Below, in pieces: positions 16,199-25,655 of a DNA stretch of 40,347 nucleotides. The notes beneath the pieces were generated by a model, which saw only the letters and a program-made list of their open reading frames with translations, did no database searches and was not told where the DNA came from. The first letter of the stretch is position 1. Each line of letters starts with the position of its first letter. This stretch comes from Herbinix sp. (lineage in GTDB: Bacteria > Bacillota > Clostridia > Lachnospirales > Lachnospiraceae): assembly GCA_029240245.1 (NCBI GenBank), contig JARBTJ010000029.1:1-40347 (forward strand), read 5' to 3'. A program made the translations under genes and the position numbers.

Positions 16199-16860
16199 TT
16201 ATATCCCACTCCCCACACGGTTTCAATATAGGTTTCTTCAGTATACCGGGAAAGCTTCATACGTATCCGCCGGATATGCTCCGTAATGATGCTGCTGTCC
16301 CCCTCACTGTCAAACCCCCACAGCTTTTCATAGATTCGTTCCTTACTAAAGACCTGTCCTCTATTCATGGTCATATATTCCAGAATATCAAATTCCGTCT
16401 TCGTTAAATTGATGGAAGCATTTTCACAATAAACGCACCGCTCACCGTAATTAATCGTTAAAGCACCGGTAAACTTAACTCTTTCCTTGCGAAGACTTCT
16501 ATTATCCCTGCGAAGATGTGCCTTCACTCTTGCTCCCAATTCCTCGATACTGAACGGCTTTATGATGTAATCATCCCCACCGATCATAAGGCCGTTTACC
16601 TTATCCTGCTCCGTTATCTTTGCTGTTAAAAATACAATCGGGCAGTTAACATGCATCCGGATTCGTCTGCAGACCTCGAGACCATCGATGTCCGGCATAT
16701 TTATGTCAAGTAAAATAATATCCGGTTTATTCGATACTTTTTCCAGAGCATCCTTTCCATTCCTTCCGGTCATGACAAAATAGCCCTGCATTTCAAAATA
16801 ATCCTTTAACAGCTGTAAAATATCCGGTTCATCATCCACAATAAGTATCTTCTGCTCCAT
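16186..16860 (-). CDS. OmpR-family response regulator
   Basis: A 224-residue transcription factor. The receiver domain (1-118) has the acidic pair in ILIVDDEPD, phospho-acceptor Asp52 in ILLDINMPDIDG, Thr79 in VFLTAK and Lys101 in IIKPFS. The C-terminal winged helix (about 128-224) has LTKTEFDILEYM, EKLWGFD and the closing ETVWGVGYKW. It is the first gene of the cluster and its partner kinase overlaps its end by 13 bp. It is expected to activate or repress the kinase/ABC cluster and possibly others. An AAGG site lies 8 nt before the ATG. No clear direct-repeat binding site is recognised upstream. Confidence 0.95.
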   Translation of the reverse strand: MEQKILIVDDEPDILQLLKDYFEMQGYFVMTGRNGKDALEKVSNKPDIILLDINMPDIDGLEVCRRIRMHVNCPIVFLTAKITEQDKVNGLMIGGDDYIIKPFSIEELGARVKAHLRRDNRSLRKERVKFTGALTINYGERCVYCENASINLTKTEFDILEYMTMNRGQVFSKERIYEKLWGFDSEGDSSIITEHIRRIRMKLSRYTEETYIETVWGVGYKWIG

Positions 16861-17317
16861 TTTTGCTACCTTACACTCTCTCTTTCATTTTAACTCGTTA
16901 AACGTAAGTGAACGAAACATTATCAGTAGAATGAAATAGACCTCTCTTTCTTACTGCTTGCTTTTCATTTCATCCTACGATATCTTTGGCACTGAAGCCA
17001 TTATAATCTATACATTAAGTAATAAATCTCTACAAATTCACTATTTTACTATATAACAGATGGAATCCATACACAATACAGGTTCTGTGATGCATGCATA
17101 TTTGTTATACTCTGTGTTCCAAGTTTATGAACATTTTCCAGAAACTAATAGAATATTTCACATATCATTCACGATTTGTTAATACCTTTTACACATTTAA
17201 AAATTATAATAATACTATAACATAAATGAAAAGAAGCCACGATTGCTAAAGTGATTACTGGCTTCGACTAACAATTACCTACATTTACATAGATTTTTTT
17301 CATAACTCCCCCCCTCG

Positions 17318-17343
17318 AAAGCCAGCTTGCACAAGCTGGCTTT
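17318..17343. terminator. Bidirectional hairpin terminator
   Basis: AAAGCCAGCTT (17318-17328) pairs with AAGCTGGCTTT (17333-17343) around GCAC; TTTT follows on the plus strand. It may end the GH95 transcript on the minus strand. Confidence 0.7.
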
Positions 17344-17360
17344 TCTCCGTCGATGCGAAA

Positions 17361-17396
17361 TGGGGCAGGAAAGCAACTACTGTCTTTCCTACCCCA
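17361..17396 (-). terminator. Hairpin after the GH95 gene
   Basis: TGGGGCAGGAAAG (17361-17373) and CTTTCCTACCCCA (17384-17396) pair at 12 of 13 positions with a 10-nt loop, 37 nt past the GH95 stop. The following minus-strand sequence (ATTTCG) is only weakly T-rich. Confidence 0.55.
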
Positions 17397-17433
17397 ACAT
17401 CATATATTCTTTTAACCACAACTACTTGAGCAT

Positions 17434-20391
17434 TTATTTATGAATTACTCCATATACCTCAAATTCATAAAGGGAATATCCGTACTTCGTTCCATTGATT
17501 GGGACACGTTCCAGTCCCTGCATACGAACATAGCGCGTTGTAACCTCTACCGGAATTAACTCAGTAGTACCTTTTCCGTCAGACGTCTCATGAATGTCAG
17601 ACCAATTAACTGCATCCTTCGATACCTGAAGCTTATATGCTTTGGCAAAAGCAGCCTCCCAATTAAGCTTAATGGAATTAATGTCATACACCTCACCCAG
17701 ATCAACATATATCCAGGAATCATCCACTGAGGTGGAAGCCCAACGAGTCGCATAATCACCATCAAAAGCCTGAAAGGCTTCACGGTCTGGACTGTTGCTT
17801 TCCACAGAGGAAGCAACTGCCTTTTTATTTAATGCAACATTTTCAATTATTGTTTTCTCCTCCAGTTGTAACGTAATATCGATCGGTGTATTTGCTTTCA
17901 ACGTAAGCTCTCGGGCGATCCTTCCTAATCTGGAATCCTTAACCTCAGCGCTGGTTGAAATAGATAGAATACCCTGCCTTTCGATTAAAGTAACCGTCTG
18001 ATCAATGGTGGAGGTCAATCGGCAGCTTACCGTATTTTTCGTTAAATCCCAGATCAGTTGATTCACCACCGTTTGATTTCTAGCCAGTAAACCTGAGATA
18101 GAACCTTTCAAAAGTGTAGAAGGTAACGCCGGCAGCAGCTCTATCGTGGTATCCTCCGAGGATAGCAGCATTTCCATCATGATAGAAGGTAATGTATTAC
18201 ACACATCACTACAAAAGACCCCGTGATCTACATAATGGGCGGAGGTAAGTCCGGTATAGAAGAAACCTTCTTTTGATAAACGCAGCAGTTTCTGCCCCGC
18301 CGAATCTGCATTTTTAAGGTTCGCGGCAATCAGTGCTGAGTGTAGGATACCATGACCTGCATTCTCGTAATTATATGCATCCTTTTTACTTAAGGATACC
18401 AGTGCTGCTTCATACAAATCAGGCGTTGCTTCCGGGGTAATTTCCCGATATGGCCATACACCAATTAAGCCGCTGGAATGCCTGTGATTATAGTTGTCCT
18501 GTAAACCCTCCCAGGACCATTCGGCCAAGGCACCGTCTCCGTTAATGAGATAGGGAGGAAGCTTATCAAGAATTTCACTCCAACGCTCCTTACCTTCTCC
18601 ACTTCCTTGTTCCAGTCCGAACATGTCACTGATTTCAACTAATTTGGTTAAGGCAAATTTAGCACCGGCTATATCAAAGGTGGAATTATTCACAAGTGAC
18701 ATTCCAAGACCCGCCGGTTGATTTTCGGGTGAAATTGATCCAGCAAATATATAATTCCCGTTCTCATCTGTCTCAACTAAGAAATCTTCGTAGAAATCTC
18801 CCACTTCCCGGAGCAATGGATATAAGCGGTTTCGTAGAAACTCTTTATCACCGGTTACCTGATAATATTCCCAGAAGGGGTATAACAGCCAGGCTTCCTC
18901 ACCGGTAACATATTGATAAGGGTAATAATAATTCAAGGAGGAAATAAGGCCTGAAGTAGCGCCGGGCGTGTTACCCCCCGCCAAAAGGCCCCTACAACCC
19001 AGCAATTTTTGTGCATTGGTTTTAAAATCCTCAGCCCATGCTTCATTAATGTTGAAATAACCTTCCATGGTTTCGAACATGTTTCCTACGATTCCACCGG
19101 ATATCTGGAGGTTTAAATTAGCATCCAGATGATAATAGCCACCCCAGCCAACATTACAGTCGCCGGTCCAGATACCCAGCAAATCAGGTGGTGCAAGCTC
19201 ACCGGATGAGGAGAGATAATGATACCTTCCGGCATCAAATAAGCGTTCATAGAGAGCGTTCACGGGTTTCACCGATTTCTCCTGCATATGAAGCAGGTCT
19301 TCATTGGAGAGTGCTCTGTCATCCTCCGAAGCATTTAAGTCAATCGTAACTCTATTATAGACATCCGAATGTGTTTCTTTTTGCCCCATTAATAACGCAT
19401 CATACTCCGATGGCAGTTCCTTTAGCTGATCCTGTAGGATATTCCTGTCCCACTGCGTTTTACAGTCACTATAATATTTCTCAAGTCTGGTGAGCAGCAA
19501 AACAGACTCGGCATCCTTTACGGTCAGAACATTTCCCTCCATCTGTAAAGTACCGCCTTCTGCTATCACTCTGGTAACCCCTTCATAACCGGCACCCTTC
19601 GTACTTAAGGGGTAAGCTACTCTCATATTCAGATATGCTTCCGAAGCTTGATTGGCAAAAGTCATGCCCTCCGGAAAATTCATCTCCTGATCCACTGTCA
19701 ACTCAATCGAGCAGTTTAAAAGGCTATCCGTAGGTTTTGAGAGATATTGAACAATCACATTATCCTTACGGGAAACAAAGGAGCTTCTTTTCCAATCCCC
19801 GCGCTGATCGGTCCAGTGAACAAAGATTTCACCGGTGGTATAATCACAGATTCGTGTATAATTCTCAATTTCACCCTCCTCCGGGATATGGATCAGCATT
19901 TTATATCCCGGATGCTTATTACCTTCACCGCCATCCTGCCATCCATGCGCTTCGTTCGCTAACTGATTCGCCGTTACAAAATCTCCGGTGGCACAGGCAA
20001 CACGTATTGAATCTAACATCTCCTGACTTACTGTATGAAAGGAGCGTTCCTTTGACGCGGCAATATTGAAAAGCCGGTGGTTATAGATAATGGTATCCTC
20101 TAACGGATTACCAAATACTATAATACCCATCTTGCCATTACCCGCCATAAAACCTTCCTGCCATTCACTGTACTGTGACGGATATGTATTCGAAAATCCT
20201 ACTTTATCACGCATCTTGTTAGCCTCCTCTAGGTGAATTATACTGTCCGCTTCTTCGGTCTTCGGAAGCGATACCGGTTCCGTTATCTCTTTATCTTTAT
20301 TGTTCATCAGGAATACAATTCCAAGAATAATTGCTGTAATTAAAAGAATACTACCACCGATAACCCATAATAATCTATAGTTTTTACTCAT
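17434..20391 (-). CDS. Membrane-anchored GH95 glycoside hydrolase (alpha-L-fucosidase-like) with C-terminal F5/8C domain
   Basis: A 985-residue protein. A single N-terminal membrane segment (about 8-29) without a clear cleavage site suggests a cell-surface anchor. The GH95 N-terminal domain begins at about residue 75 (WQEGFMAGNGKMGI...IYNHRLFN). The catalytic (alpha/alpha)6 part keeps the family landmarks: Asn425 and Asn427 (NLNLQ), Glu556 (SISPENQP), Asp632 and HRH (636-638). The C-terminal LLPALPSTLLKGSISGLLAR is also GH95-like. The closest known members are 1,2-alpha-L-fucosidases and alpha-L-galactosidases. A discoidin/F5-F8C (CBM32-like) domain fills about 850-983. It lies 90 nt downstream of the GH2 gene on the same strand, probably one transcript. 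Ribosome site GGAGG is 8 nt upstream. Exact sugar specificity is inferred only. Confidence 0.85.
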   Translation of the reverse strand: MSKNYRLLWVIGGSILLITAIILGIVFLMNNKDKEITEPVSLPKTEEADSIIHLEEANKMRDKVGFSNTYPSQYSEWQEGFMAGNGKMGIIVFGNPLEDTIIYNHRLFNIAASKERSFHTVSQEMLDSIRVACATGDFVTANQLANEAHGWQDGGEGNKHPGYKMLIHIPEEGEIENYTRICDYTTGEIFVHWTDQRGDWKRSSFVSRKDNVIVQYLSKPTDSLLNCSIELTVDQEMNFPEGMTFANQASEAYLNMRVAYPLSTKGAGYEGVTRVIAEGGTLQMEGNVLTVKDAESVLLLTRLEKYYSDCKTQWDRNILQDQLKELPSEYDALLMGQKETHSDVYNRVTIDLNASEDDRALSNEDLLHMQEKSVKPVNALYERLFDAGRYHYLSSSGELAPPDLLGIWTGDCNVGWGGYYHLDANLNLQISGGIVGNMFETMEGYFNINEAWAEDFKTNAQKLLGCRGLLAGGNTPGATSGLISSLNYYYPYQYVTGEEAWLLYPFWEYYQVTGDKEFLRNRLYPLLREVGDFYEDFLVETDENGNYIFAGSISPENQPAGLGMSLVNNSTFDIAGAKFALTKLVEISDMFGLEQGSGEGKERWSEILDKLPPYLINGDGALAEWSWEGLQDNYNHRHSSGLIGVWPYREITPEATPDLYEAALVSLSKKDAYNYENAGHGILHSALIAANLKNADSAGQKLLRLSKEGFFYTGLTSAHYVDHGVFCSDVCNTLPSIMMEMLLSSEDTTIELLPALPSTLLKGSISGLLARNQTVVNQLIWDLTKNTVSCRLTSTIDQTVTLIERQGILSISTSAEVKDSRLGRIARELTLKANTPIDITLQLEEKTIIENVALNKKAVASSVESNSPDREAFQAFDGDYATRWASTSVDDSWIYVDLGEVYDINSIKLNWEAAFAKAYKLQVSKDAVNWSDIHETSDGKGTTELIPVEVTTRYVRMQGLERVPINGTKYGYSLYEFEVYGVIHK

Positions 20392-20481
20392 TTCGATTCC
20401 TCCCCACTTACATACCTAACAGTAACCATTAATACCAACGATCCTGCTTAATAATCTTTTAAGCTCGCCTATCAATATCGG

Positions 20482-23400
20482 TTAATCATTCTCTGACGCT
20501 GGAATGTCTGCATTTACCACATTCCAACCATCCATCGAAAAGAAAGGCTCATCGTCACCAAGTAATTCAGAGTCGATTTCCAACCGGATTGTTTTGCTTT
20601 TTCCCGGCATCAACGAAAAGTAGTTATCCTCGTAATACACCGGTAAGATCCGTTCCTTGGTATCTGCCTTTAAAGTCTTAAGATGTATTAAAAGTGCAGG
20701 GGTATCTGTAACATTTTTTACCGTAATATCATAAATACTCCTCTCATCGTCTTTACTGACTACCTTATAGGCGCAGTTCAACAAAACCTGTGCTAATGAA
20801 TTTAATGAGGTATAATCTTGCGTATTTTTCCGGTTCGTCCAATAGAAATTATCCGCCAGGGTATGATTATCGATATCCTGAACCTTCAGCTCAATAAAGC
20901 ATAGATCCGTCTCTGTTTGGACCTTTGGATAGGTCATGACAACCGTCGATGTATCGGCGGAGATATCATTCATTTCATAATTGGAATAAGCAAGTTTTCC
21001 ATTCAAGTCATAGATGTTAAGTACAGTCTTAAGATATTTCCTATCCTGTGCTGTCCCATTCGATAAAATAATACTGTCAGAGGCACTATTCCATATGGCG
21101 TTGATCGGCTGGTTTGCTTTCTTAATTGCAAAATAACCTGCATTGGTGTCATAATAATAATCATAGGTCTGCCACACCATGGAGGGCCATGCAGACTGGC
21201 TCATCCACATAAGCAGGCCATTCCCCCGGGAAGTATAAACAGCCTCAAACATCGCTTTATGATTTTCGTAGTTTACCATCTGAGCAATACGTACAAAATC
21301 TAAAAGACTGTCATAAGTACCGTAGGAGGTCTGCATCATCTCTTGAAATTTATTCCCATTCTGTGCACTGTTACCGCAAAAATCATGTAAACCCCACACT
21401 TCATTGATCGGCCAAGCATATTGTTCGGTCAGCATTTTTAGCATACTTTCATAGGTTGGTATATTGGGCATACCGCGTTCGCTGTGAAGTGTAACCGGTG
21501 TATTTTGAAAATACCAGGTCGGCCCCTGAACCGTATATGGTCCAAAACCGCTCACCGTACCCGCAGCAGAATGAGGGATATAATGCCTCGTTCCATCAAG
21601 GTCTGCTGTATATTCTGTCAAGGCATTATTTATCGGCTGTGGAGGATCACCCTCATTACGACCACAATATAATGCCAAGGCAGCATGATACCGATTCCTT
21701 TTTATCTTATCCTGTGCATTATCGATAAACATCGCTTCATTCTCCGGATTTGGACCGTCCCCCGGATTTGCAAGCCAGAAATCATCCCAAATTAAAATAC
21801 CGTATTTATCACAGGCATCATAAAAGGCTTTATGGTTGGTCATCCCGACCCAGTTACGGATCATCGTGAAATTATCCTCCGCGTGCAATCTTACCTTGAT
21901 ATCATAATCCTTTTCCGTAGCTGCAAGGTTTGAATCATCCATACCCCAATTGCCACCACGACATACAATGCGGGTACCATTACAAAAGATGGTCATAGGA
22001 TTTGTTGTCTTATAGGTAAATTGCCGTACACCAAATTGAAACTCCTTTGTATCCGAGATTCTGGAATCATTTAGAACCTCCAACTTAGCTGTATACAGAA
22101 ATTGATCGCCATAAGTATTAGGCCACCATAGAATCGGGTTATTCATCGTTAAAGCTGCGACTGTAACATCCCTTTCTTCTCCCGGTTTTAATTCTATTGC
22201 TTCACTTGTAAATGTAATATCTCCAGGGGTTATTACCCCCTGTACAACAACATTGACAGGCTCATTTTTTGTGTTCCTGATCCCTGTCTTTACTGTCAAA
22301 GCTGCCTTGGAAAAGTCTTTATTCTGGACATCCAGTTCCGTAATAATCCAAGGATCGGTTATGATTGCTTCCTCGGTATAGTTTAAGTAAACATCGCCGT
22401 ATATTCCTATATTCCTTCCTCTGACCGTCGGTACCCAATCCCATCCTATGCTTGCATGAATGGTTGGGTTATCCATGCCTAAGATACCGCCGTTTGGTCC
22501 GGCATCCTCCATCGTCTGAACCGAAACTGCTCCGGGATTATCATTTTTATGGATGTAGACTGCCAGATCATTCATTTCACCATACTTCGCATACTCACTA
22601 ACATCAAATTTGCCTCTTGTAAAAGCTCCATTGATGGTTCCCAGCAGCACGCCATTGAAATATACATCCGCCTTCCAATTAATTGCATCAAAGTTAAGCC
22701 AGGTTTTATTACCCTCCTTTGCTTTCGGTATCTCAAAATGATTCGTATACCAAAAATCTGTTGTAAAATAACTGTCCGAAATCTGCAGCTGCTGATTGCC
22801 AATATTCGGATCGGGTATTGCTCCTGCCCGAAGGTATGAAGTAAGAACCGTTCCGGGAACAACAGCCGGAAGCCAGGTACTGTAATCACCCTTGCCCAAC
22901 GAAAGCTCTATACCGGTTTCCTTCACCTCCGAAGCTCTCCTAAGTCTCCAGTTGCCCCCGGACAGATACTGCGTACCATCCTTAAGAGGAGCCGCCATCT
23001 TCTCTGTCTTATAGTCCTTGTCATTCGAACCATATATCTGTATTTCACTGACTGAGTATCTATCTGCAGGGCCCTCCTTGCATAACAGCCGTACATAGGA
23101 GGCCTCACAGGAAGTAAATACACATTCTTCTATTTGTCCATTTCCATTGGTTTGATTGTATACTGTAGTCCAATTTTGAGCGTCGTCGGCGACTTGAATA
23201 TCATAATTCGTTGCATAATTTTCATTCAGCCAATAAATTTGCACCTTATCGATACTGCTTACAGCACCCAGGTCAATATAGACATATTGCTCCCCTGTCT
23301 GTTCACTGGACCAGGCACTGATAAATTCCTGAGTATTGGCTGCTATTAGTGATTTATCATTCTCATCCATCAAATTCCATTCTGCCAGCTGTGTACAGAT

Positions 23401-23988
23401 ATCACCATTATTATTAATAATGAGGAGCCGGTAATACCGATAGGTCTTTTGGTTATTCAAGGTATACTGTTTCGTCATAAACCGCTCTTCAAATTTCTGT
23501 CCGGTCTGCGAATCTAAGTCCTCATATGTTTTTCCGTCTTCCGATCCCTGCACAATCCAGTCCAGTGGATCTCTCATATCGGCGTCATTGGCTGAGGTTA
23601 TCTCATATGCGGTGGCTTTTACCGCTTCACCCACAGGATATTCCACCTGCAGCCATGCCGTATCCTGAAAGGTCAGCCATTTTGTTCCGGCTTGCCCATC
23701 AAAAGCAAATGAACTATCTTCATTCGCCGGACTATCGTTATGTTGATTGCTAAACTTATTCTTTGCTTCCTTACTCTGCATAATAATTCCGTCCGTAACC
23801 AGATGACCTGTCTCATTATAATTACTGCTGCCGGAATGATATGCTGCTCTATACATTGCTATGTTACGGTATTCCATCGTCTCTTCTGTCCCTCCATCAA
23901 GCTTCTGATAAAATATTACTGCCGGTAGTATCACCAGAATCAGACTGATACCACCAATCATTAAAAAAAGCTTCTTCTTTCTTATCAT
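20482..23988 (-). CDS. Membrane-anchored GH2 glycoside hydrolase (exo-beta-D-glucosaminidase-like) with two N-terminal F5/8C domains
   Basis: A 1168-residue protein. The N-terminal membrane segment (about 7-27) anchors it. Two discoidin/CBM32-like domains lie at about 40-205 and 210-322. GH2 sugar-binding and Ig-like domains follow from about 340 (LSGGNWRLR, LNFDAINWKADVYFNG). The catalytic barrel has RGGNWGMDD, RNWVGM and the acid/base candidate Glu779 (CGRNEGDPP). The nucleophile candidate is Glu837 in LHSERGMPNIPTYESM. The order and these motifs resemble CsxA-type exo-beta-glucosaminidases more than beta-galactosidases or beta-mannosidases. It is first in a probable operon with the GH95 gene and divergent from an AraC regulator. 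Ribosome site GGGG lies near the ATG. No sugar transporter is present in the window, so products are handled elsewhere. Confidence 0.83.
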   Translation of the reverse strand: MIRKKKLFLMIGGISLILVILPAVIFYQKLDGGTEETMEYRNIAMYRAAYHSGSSNYNETGHLVTDGIIMQSKEAKNKFSNQHNDSPANEDSSFAFDGQAGTKWLTFQDTAWLQVEYPVGEAVKATAYEITSANDADMRDPLDWIVQGSEDGKTYEDLDSQTGQKFEERFMTKQYTLNNQKTYRYYRLLIINNNGDICTQLAEWNLMDENDKSLIAANTQEFISAWSSEQTGEQYVYIDLGAVSSIDKVQIYWLNENYATNYDIQVADDAQNWTTVYNQTNGNGQIEECVFTSCEASYVRLLCKEGPADRYSVSEIQIYGSNDKDYKTEKMAAPLKDGTQYLSGGNWRLRRASEVKETGIELSLGKGDYSTWLPAVVPGTVLTSYLRAGAIPDPNIGNQQLQISDSYFTTDFWYTNHFEIPKAKEGNKTWLNFDAINWKADVYFNGVLLGTINGAFTRGKFDVSEYAKYGEMNDLAVYIHKNDNPGAVSVQTMEDAGPNGGILGMDNPTIHASIGWDWVPTVRGRNIGIYGDVYLNYTEEAIITDPWIITELDVQNKDFSKAALTVKTGIRNTKNEPVNVVVQGVITPGDITFTSEAIELKPGEERDVTVAALTMNNPILWWPNTYGDQFLYTAKLEVLNDSRISDTKEFQFGVRQFTYKTTNPMTIFCNGTRIVCRGGNWGMDDSNLAATEKDYDIKVRLHAEDNFTMIRNWVGMTNHKAFYDACDKYGILIWDDFWLANPGDGPNPENEAMFIDNAQDKIKRNRYHAALALYCGRNEGDPPQPINNALTEYTADLDGTRHYIPHSAAGTVSGFGPYTVQGPTWYFQNTPVTLHSERGMPNIPTYESMLKMLTEQYAWPINEVWGLHDFCGNSAQNGNKFQEMMQTSYGTYDSLLDFVRIAQMVNYENHKAMFEAVYTSRGNGLLMWMSQSAWPSMVWQTYDYYYDTNAGYFAIKKANQPINAIWNSASDSIILSNGTAQDRKYLKTVLNIYDLNGKLAYSNYEMNDISADTSTVVMTYPKVQTETDLCFIELKVQDIDNHTLADNFYWTNRKNTQDYTSLNSLAQVLLNCAYKVVSKDDERSIYDITVKNVTDTPALLIHLKTLKADTKERILPVYYEDNYFSLMPGKSKTIRLEIDSELLGDDEPFFSMDGWNVVNADIPASEND

Positions 23989-24479
23989 GATAAATTTCCC
24001 CCTTTAAGACAAACATCCTCCAAACCGAACTCATTTTTATTAATTTTTTTCCCGCATGCCTATTTCTTTATTATCATTCTTTCCTTCATGACGTTTTGCG
24101 TAGATGAATTAATAATAAAAAACCTCTTCTTTACTTTTTACGGTAATTTCATTAAACTGAAGCTAAGCTAAATTTAACTTTTTCATTATGCAATGACATA
24201 TAAACAAGAATTACCTGCGCGCCAGGTTTCCTCTTTCTTATATTCATTCTAAGGCGATAGCGAAAGTCATATTTTGAATTCATTGTGCACACAACATATA
24301 CTACTCCGGAGCGGAAGTTAAGCCCGTAGGAAACGCTTAAACGGAGGAATAGTATCTGCTGTGTGTGCAATAGCAAAAACTATATGGTTTCGCAAGTGCC
24401 TTATATTTATTATAAAAAACAGGGGTTGTAAAACAAGTTAAAAAAGAGACGCAATGTTGTAAAAAAGGACATGGTGATT
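23989..24479. other. Divergent promoter region of the GH2/GH95 and AraC genes
   Basis: A 491-nt spacer. It contains a foldable element of about 90 nt (24282-24371) and a preceding GGCGATAGCG word (24253-24262). It must carry promoters in both directions and probably AraC half-sites, but no clear consensus promoter is seen. The minus-strand frame complementary to 24152-24290 lacks a ribosome site. Confidence 0.6.
24282..24371. other. Structured intergenic element with 5S-rRNA-like words
   Basis: Outer stem ATTGTGCACACA (24282-24293) with TGTGTGTGCAAT (24360-24371) pairs at all 12 positions allowing two G-U pairs. Next come TACTA (24299-24303) with TAGTA (24350-24354), CTCCG (24304-24308) with CGGAG (24342-24346), and TTAAGC (24318-24323) with GCTTAA (24335-24340). 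The inner part CGGAAGTTAAGCCCGT matches the universally conserved arm of bacterial 5S rRNA, and the words GGCGATAGCG upstream and GGAGGAATAG downstream are in 5S order. It is too rearranged to be a working 5S gene. It may be a 5S-derived relic, a leader RNA, or a DNA palindrome. Confidence 0.55.
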
Positions 24480-25391
24480 ATGAAACAATATGGAATCAGC
24501 TTAGATTATCATGACAATAAAATAATGAAGAAGAATGTATTTGATGCCTCGAAAAATTACTTTCATTATCAAATGCAAATTGGTAATTTGAAGGTATCAA
24601 CGACGGACTTTATGAAGGTACTGCCGGATAAGAATTGGAAAATCGGTGAGCATTTTCATACCTTTTATGAATTGCATGTCATACCTTCCGGAAAGGGTAC
24701 GATCTATATGAACGATATTCCTTTCATTGTAGAAGCCGGTCAATGGTATATGACGGGACCGTATGTGAAACACTCCCAATATTCGGATGAGAGCTTTCCC
24801 ATGACGGAGTACTGCATTAAATTTGAAGTAAATGTAACGGATACGCATTATGATTTTACTCCACTCAGGGATACCCTGTCACAATCTTATCCTTATGCTT
24901 TCGATGATAAGGATCATCTTTGCACTTTATTTGACGAAATCTTTATTGAGGCCACAAAGCAGGATCTTGCTTATGAATTGAAGATTCAATTACTTATTAC
25001 TGAAATTATTATACATGTGTTCCGCTATATGAAAAATGTATCGGAGCATGAAATTTCTTATAAAGATAAAATCATTACCACTCAAACCAACAGGTCGAAA
25101 ACCATCTGTAATTTTATCGAAGAAAACTACACAAAGCAAATCAAAATTAATGATTTATCAAAGGTTCTTTTTCTATGCCCAAAGCAAATTAATCGTTTTA
25201 TGCTTCGGGAATTCGGTATGACCTTTCACAATTATCTATTGCAAAGAAGAGTAGAGGCAGCAACGGCACTGATCAAAACTACCAATCTAACACTGGATGA
25301 AATAGCATTGCAAACGGGGTTTTCCGGTTCCAATCAGTTATATCAGGTGTTTATGCGTAATCTACAATGTTCACCCGGCAGTCTGAGGTAG
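24480..25391 (+). CDS. AraC-family transcriptional regulator
   Basis: A 303-residue protein. The N-terminal cupin-like domain (about 45-130) contains GEHFHTFYELHVIPSGKGTI and GQWYMTGPYVKHSQ, the usual sugar-sensing fold. The C-terminal double helix-turn-helix (about 203-303) contains IKINDLSKVLFLCPKQINRFM and LTLDEIALQTGFSGSNQLYQ. The end is SPGSLR where SPxxYR is usual. The start at 24480 is used because the AAGGA site is about 10 nt upstream; an in-frame ATG at 24471 sits too close to it. It is divergent from the GH2/GH95 operon and most likely activates it in response to a sugar. A bidirectional terminator follows. Confidence 0.9.
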   Translation: MKQYGISLDYHDNKIMKKNVFDASKNYFHYQMQIGNLKVSTTDFMKVLPDKNWKIGEHFHTFYELHVIPSGKGTIYMNDIPFIVEAGQWYMTGPYVKHSQYSDESFPMTEYCIKFEVNVTDTHYDFTPLRDTLSQSYPYAFDDKDHLCTLFDEIFIEATKQDLAYELKIQLLITEIIIHVFRYMKNVSEHEISYKDKIITTQTNRSKTICNFIEENYTKQIKINDLSKVLFLCPKQINRFMLREFGMTFHNYLLQRRVEAATALIKTTNLTLDEIALQTGFSGSNQLYQVFMRNLQCSPGSLR

Positions 25392-25484
25392 CATTCCTAA
25401 ATTACGTAACACAATCCGACTGAGTTCGAGGGTAGCGATTTAGACAGCGAAATCATTCAAGCTGTATGATGAATGCTTATATAA

Positions 25485-25538
25485 AAATCTCTGAATTGCA
25501 GTTATGGCGAACCCACCCGAACTACATTTCAGAGATTT
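25485..25538. terminator. Bidirectional terminator between AraC and XRE genes
   Basis: AAATCTCTGAA (25485-25495) pairs with TTCAGAGATTT (25528-25538). The plus side continues GATTTTAAAT; the minus side continues TTTATATAAG. It separates converging genes. Confidence 0.75.
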
Positions 25539-25655
25539 GATTTTAAATATGAAGTATTCTATCAGTAAGTTATTAATTCTTATGTTATAGATCTCTCGAA
25601 TTTTGTCATTGTTTGTTTTACCTATTTAAGCCATGGTAACTATAATATTTCATTC

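Larger units (their letters stand above)
16861..17433. other. Intergenic region between GH95 gene and response regulator
   Basis: This 573-nt AT-rich spacer holds two hairpins near the GH95 3' end (listed separately). It also has an AAGCCA/TGGCTT weak stem around 17236-17265. The promoter of the response regulator operon must be here, but no convincing -35/-10 pair is seen. Confidence 0.6.

Noticed and set aside
24282..24371. Integron attC site (GTTAAGC core box)
   Set aside because: The core boxes are in the wrong order, GTTRRRY first, and there is no integrase or cassette.
24152..24376. 74-codon minus-strand frame, slightly like an integrase N-terminal domain
   Set aside because: No ribosome site, early stops around it, and overlap with the structured element; similarity was too weak to trust.
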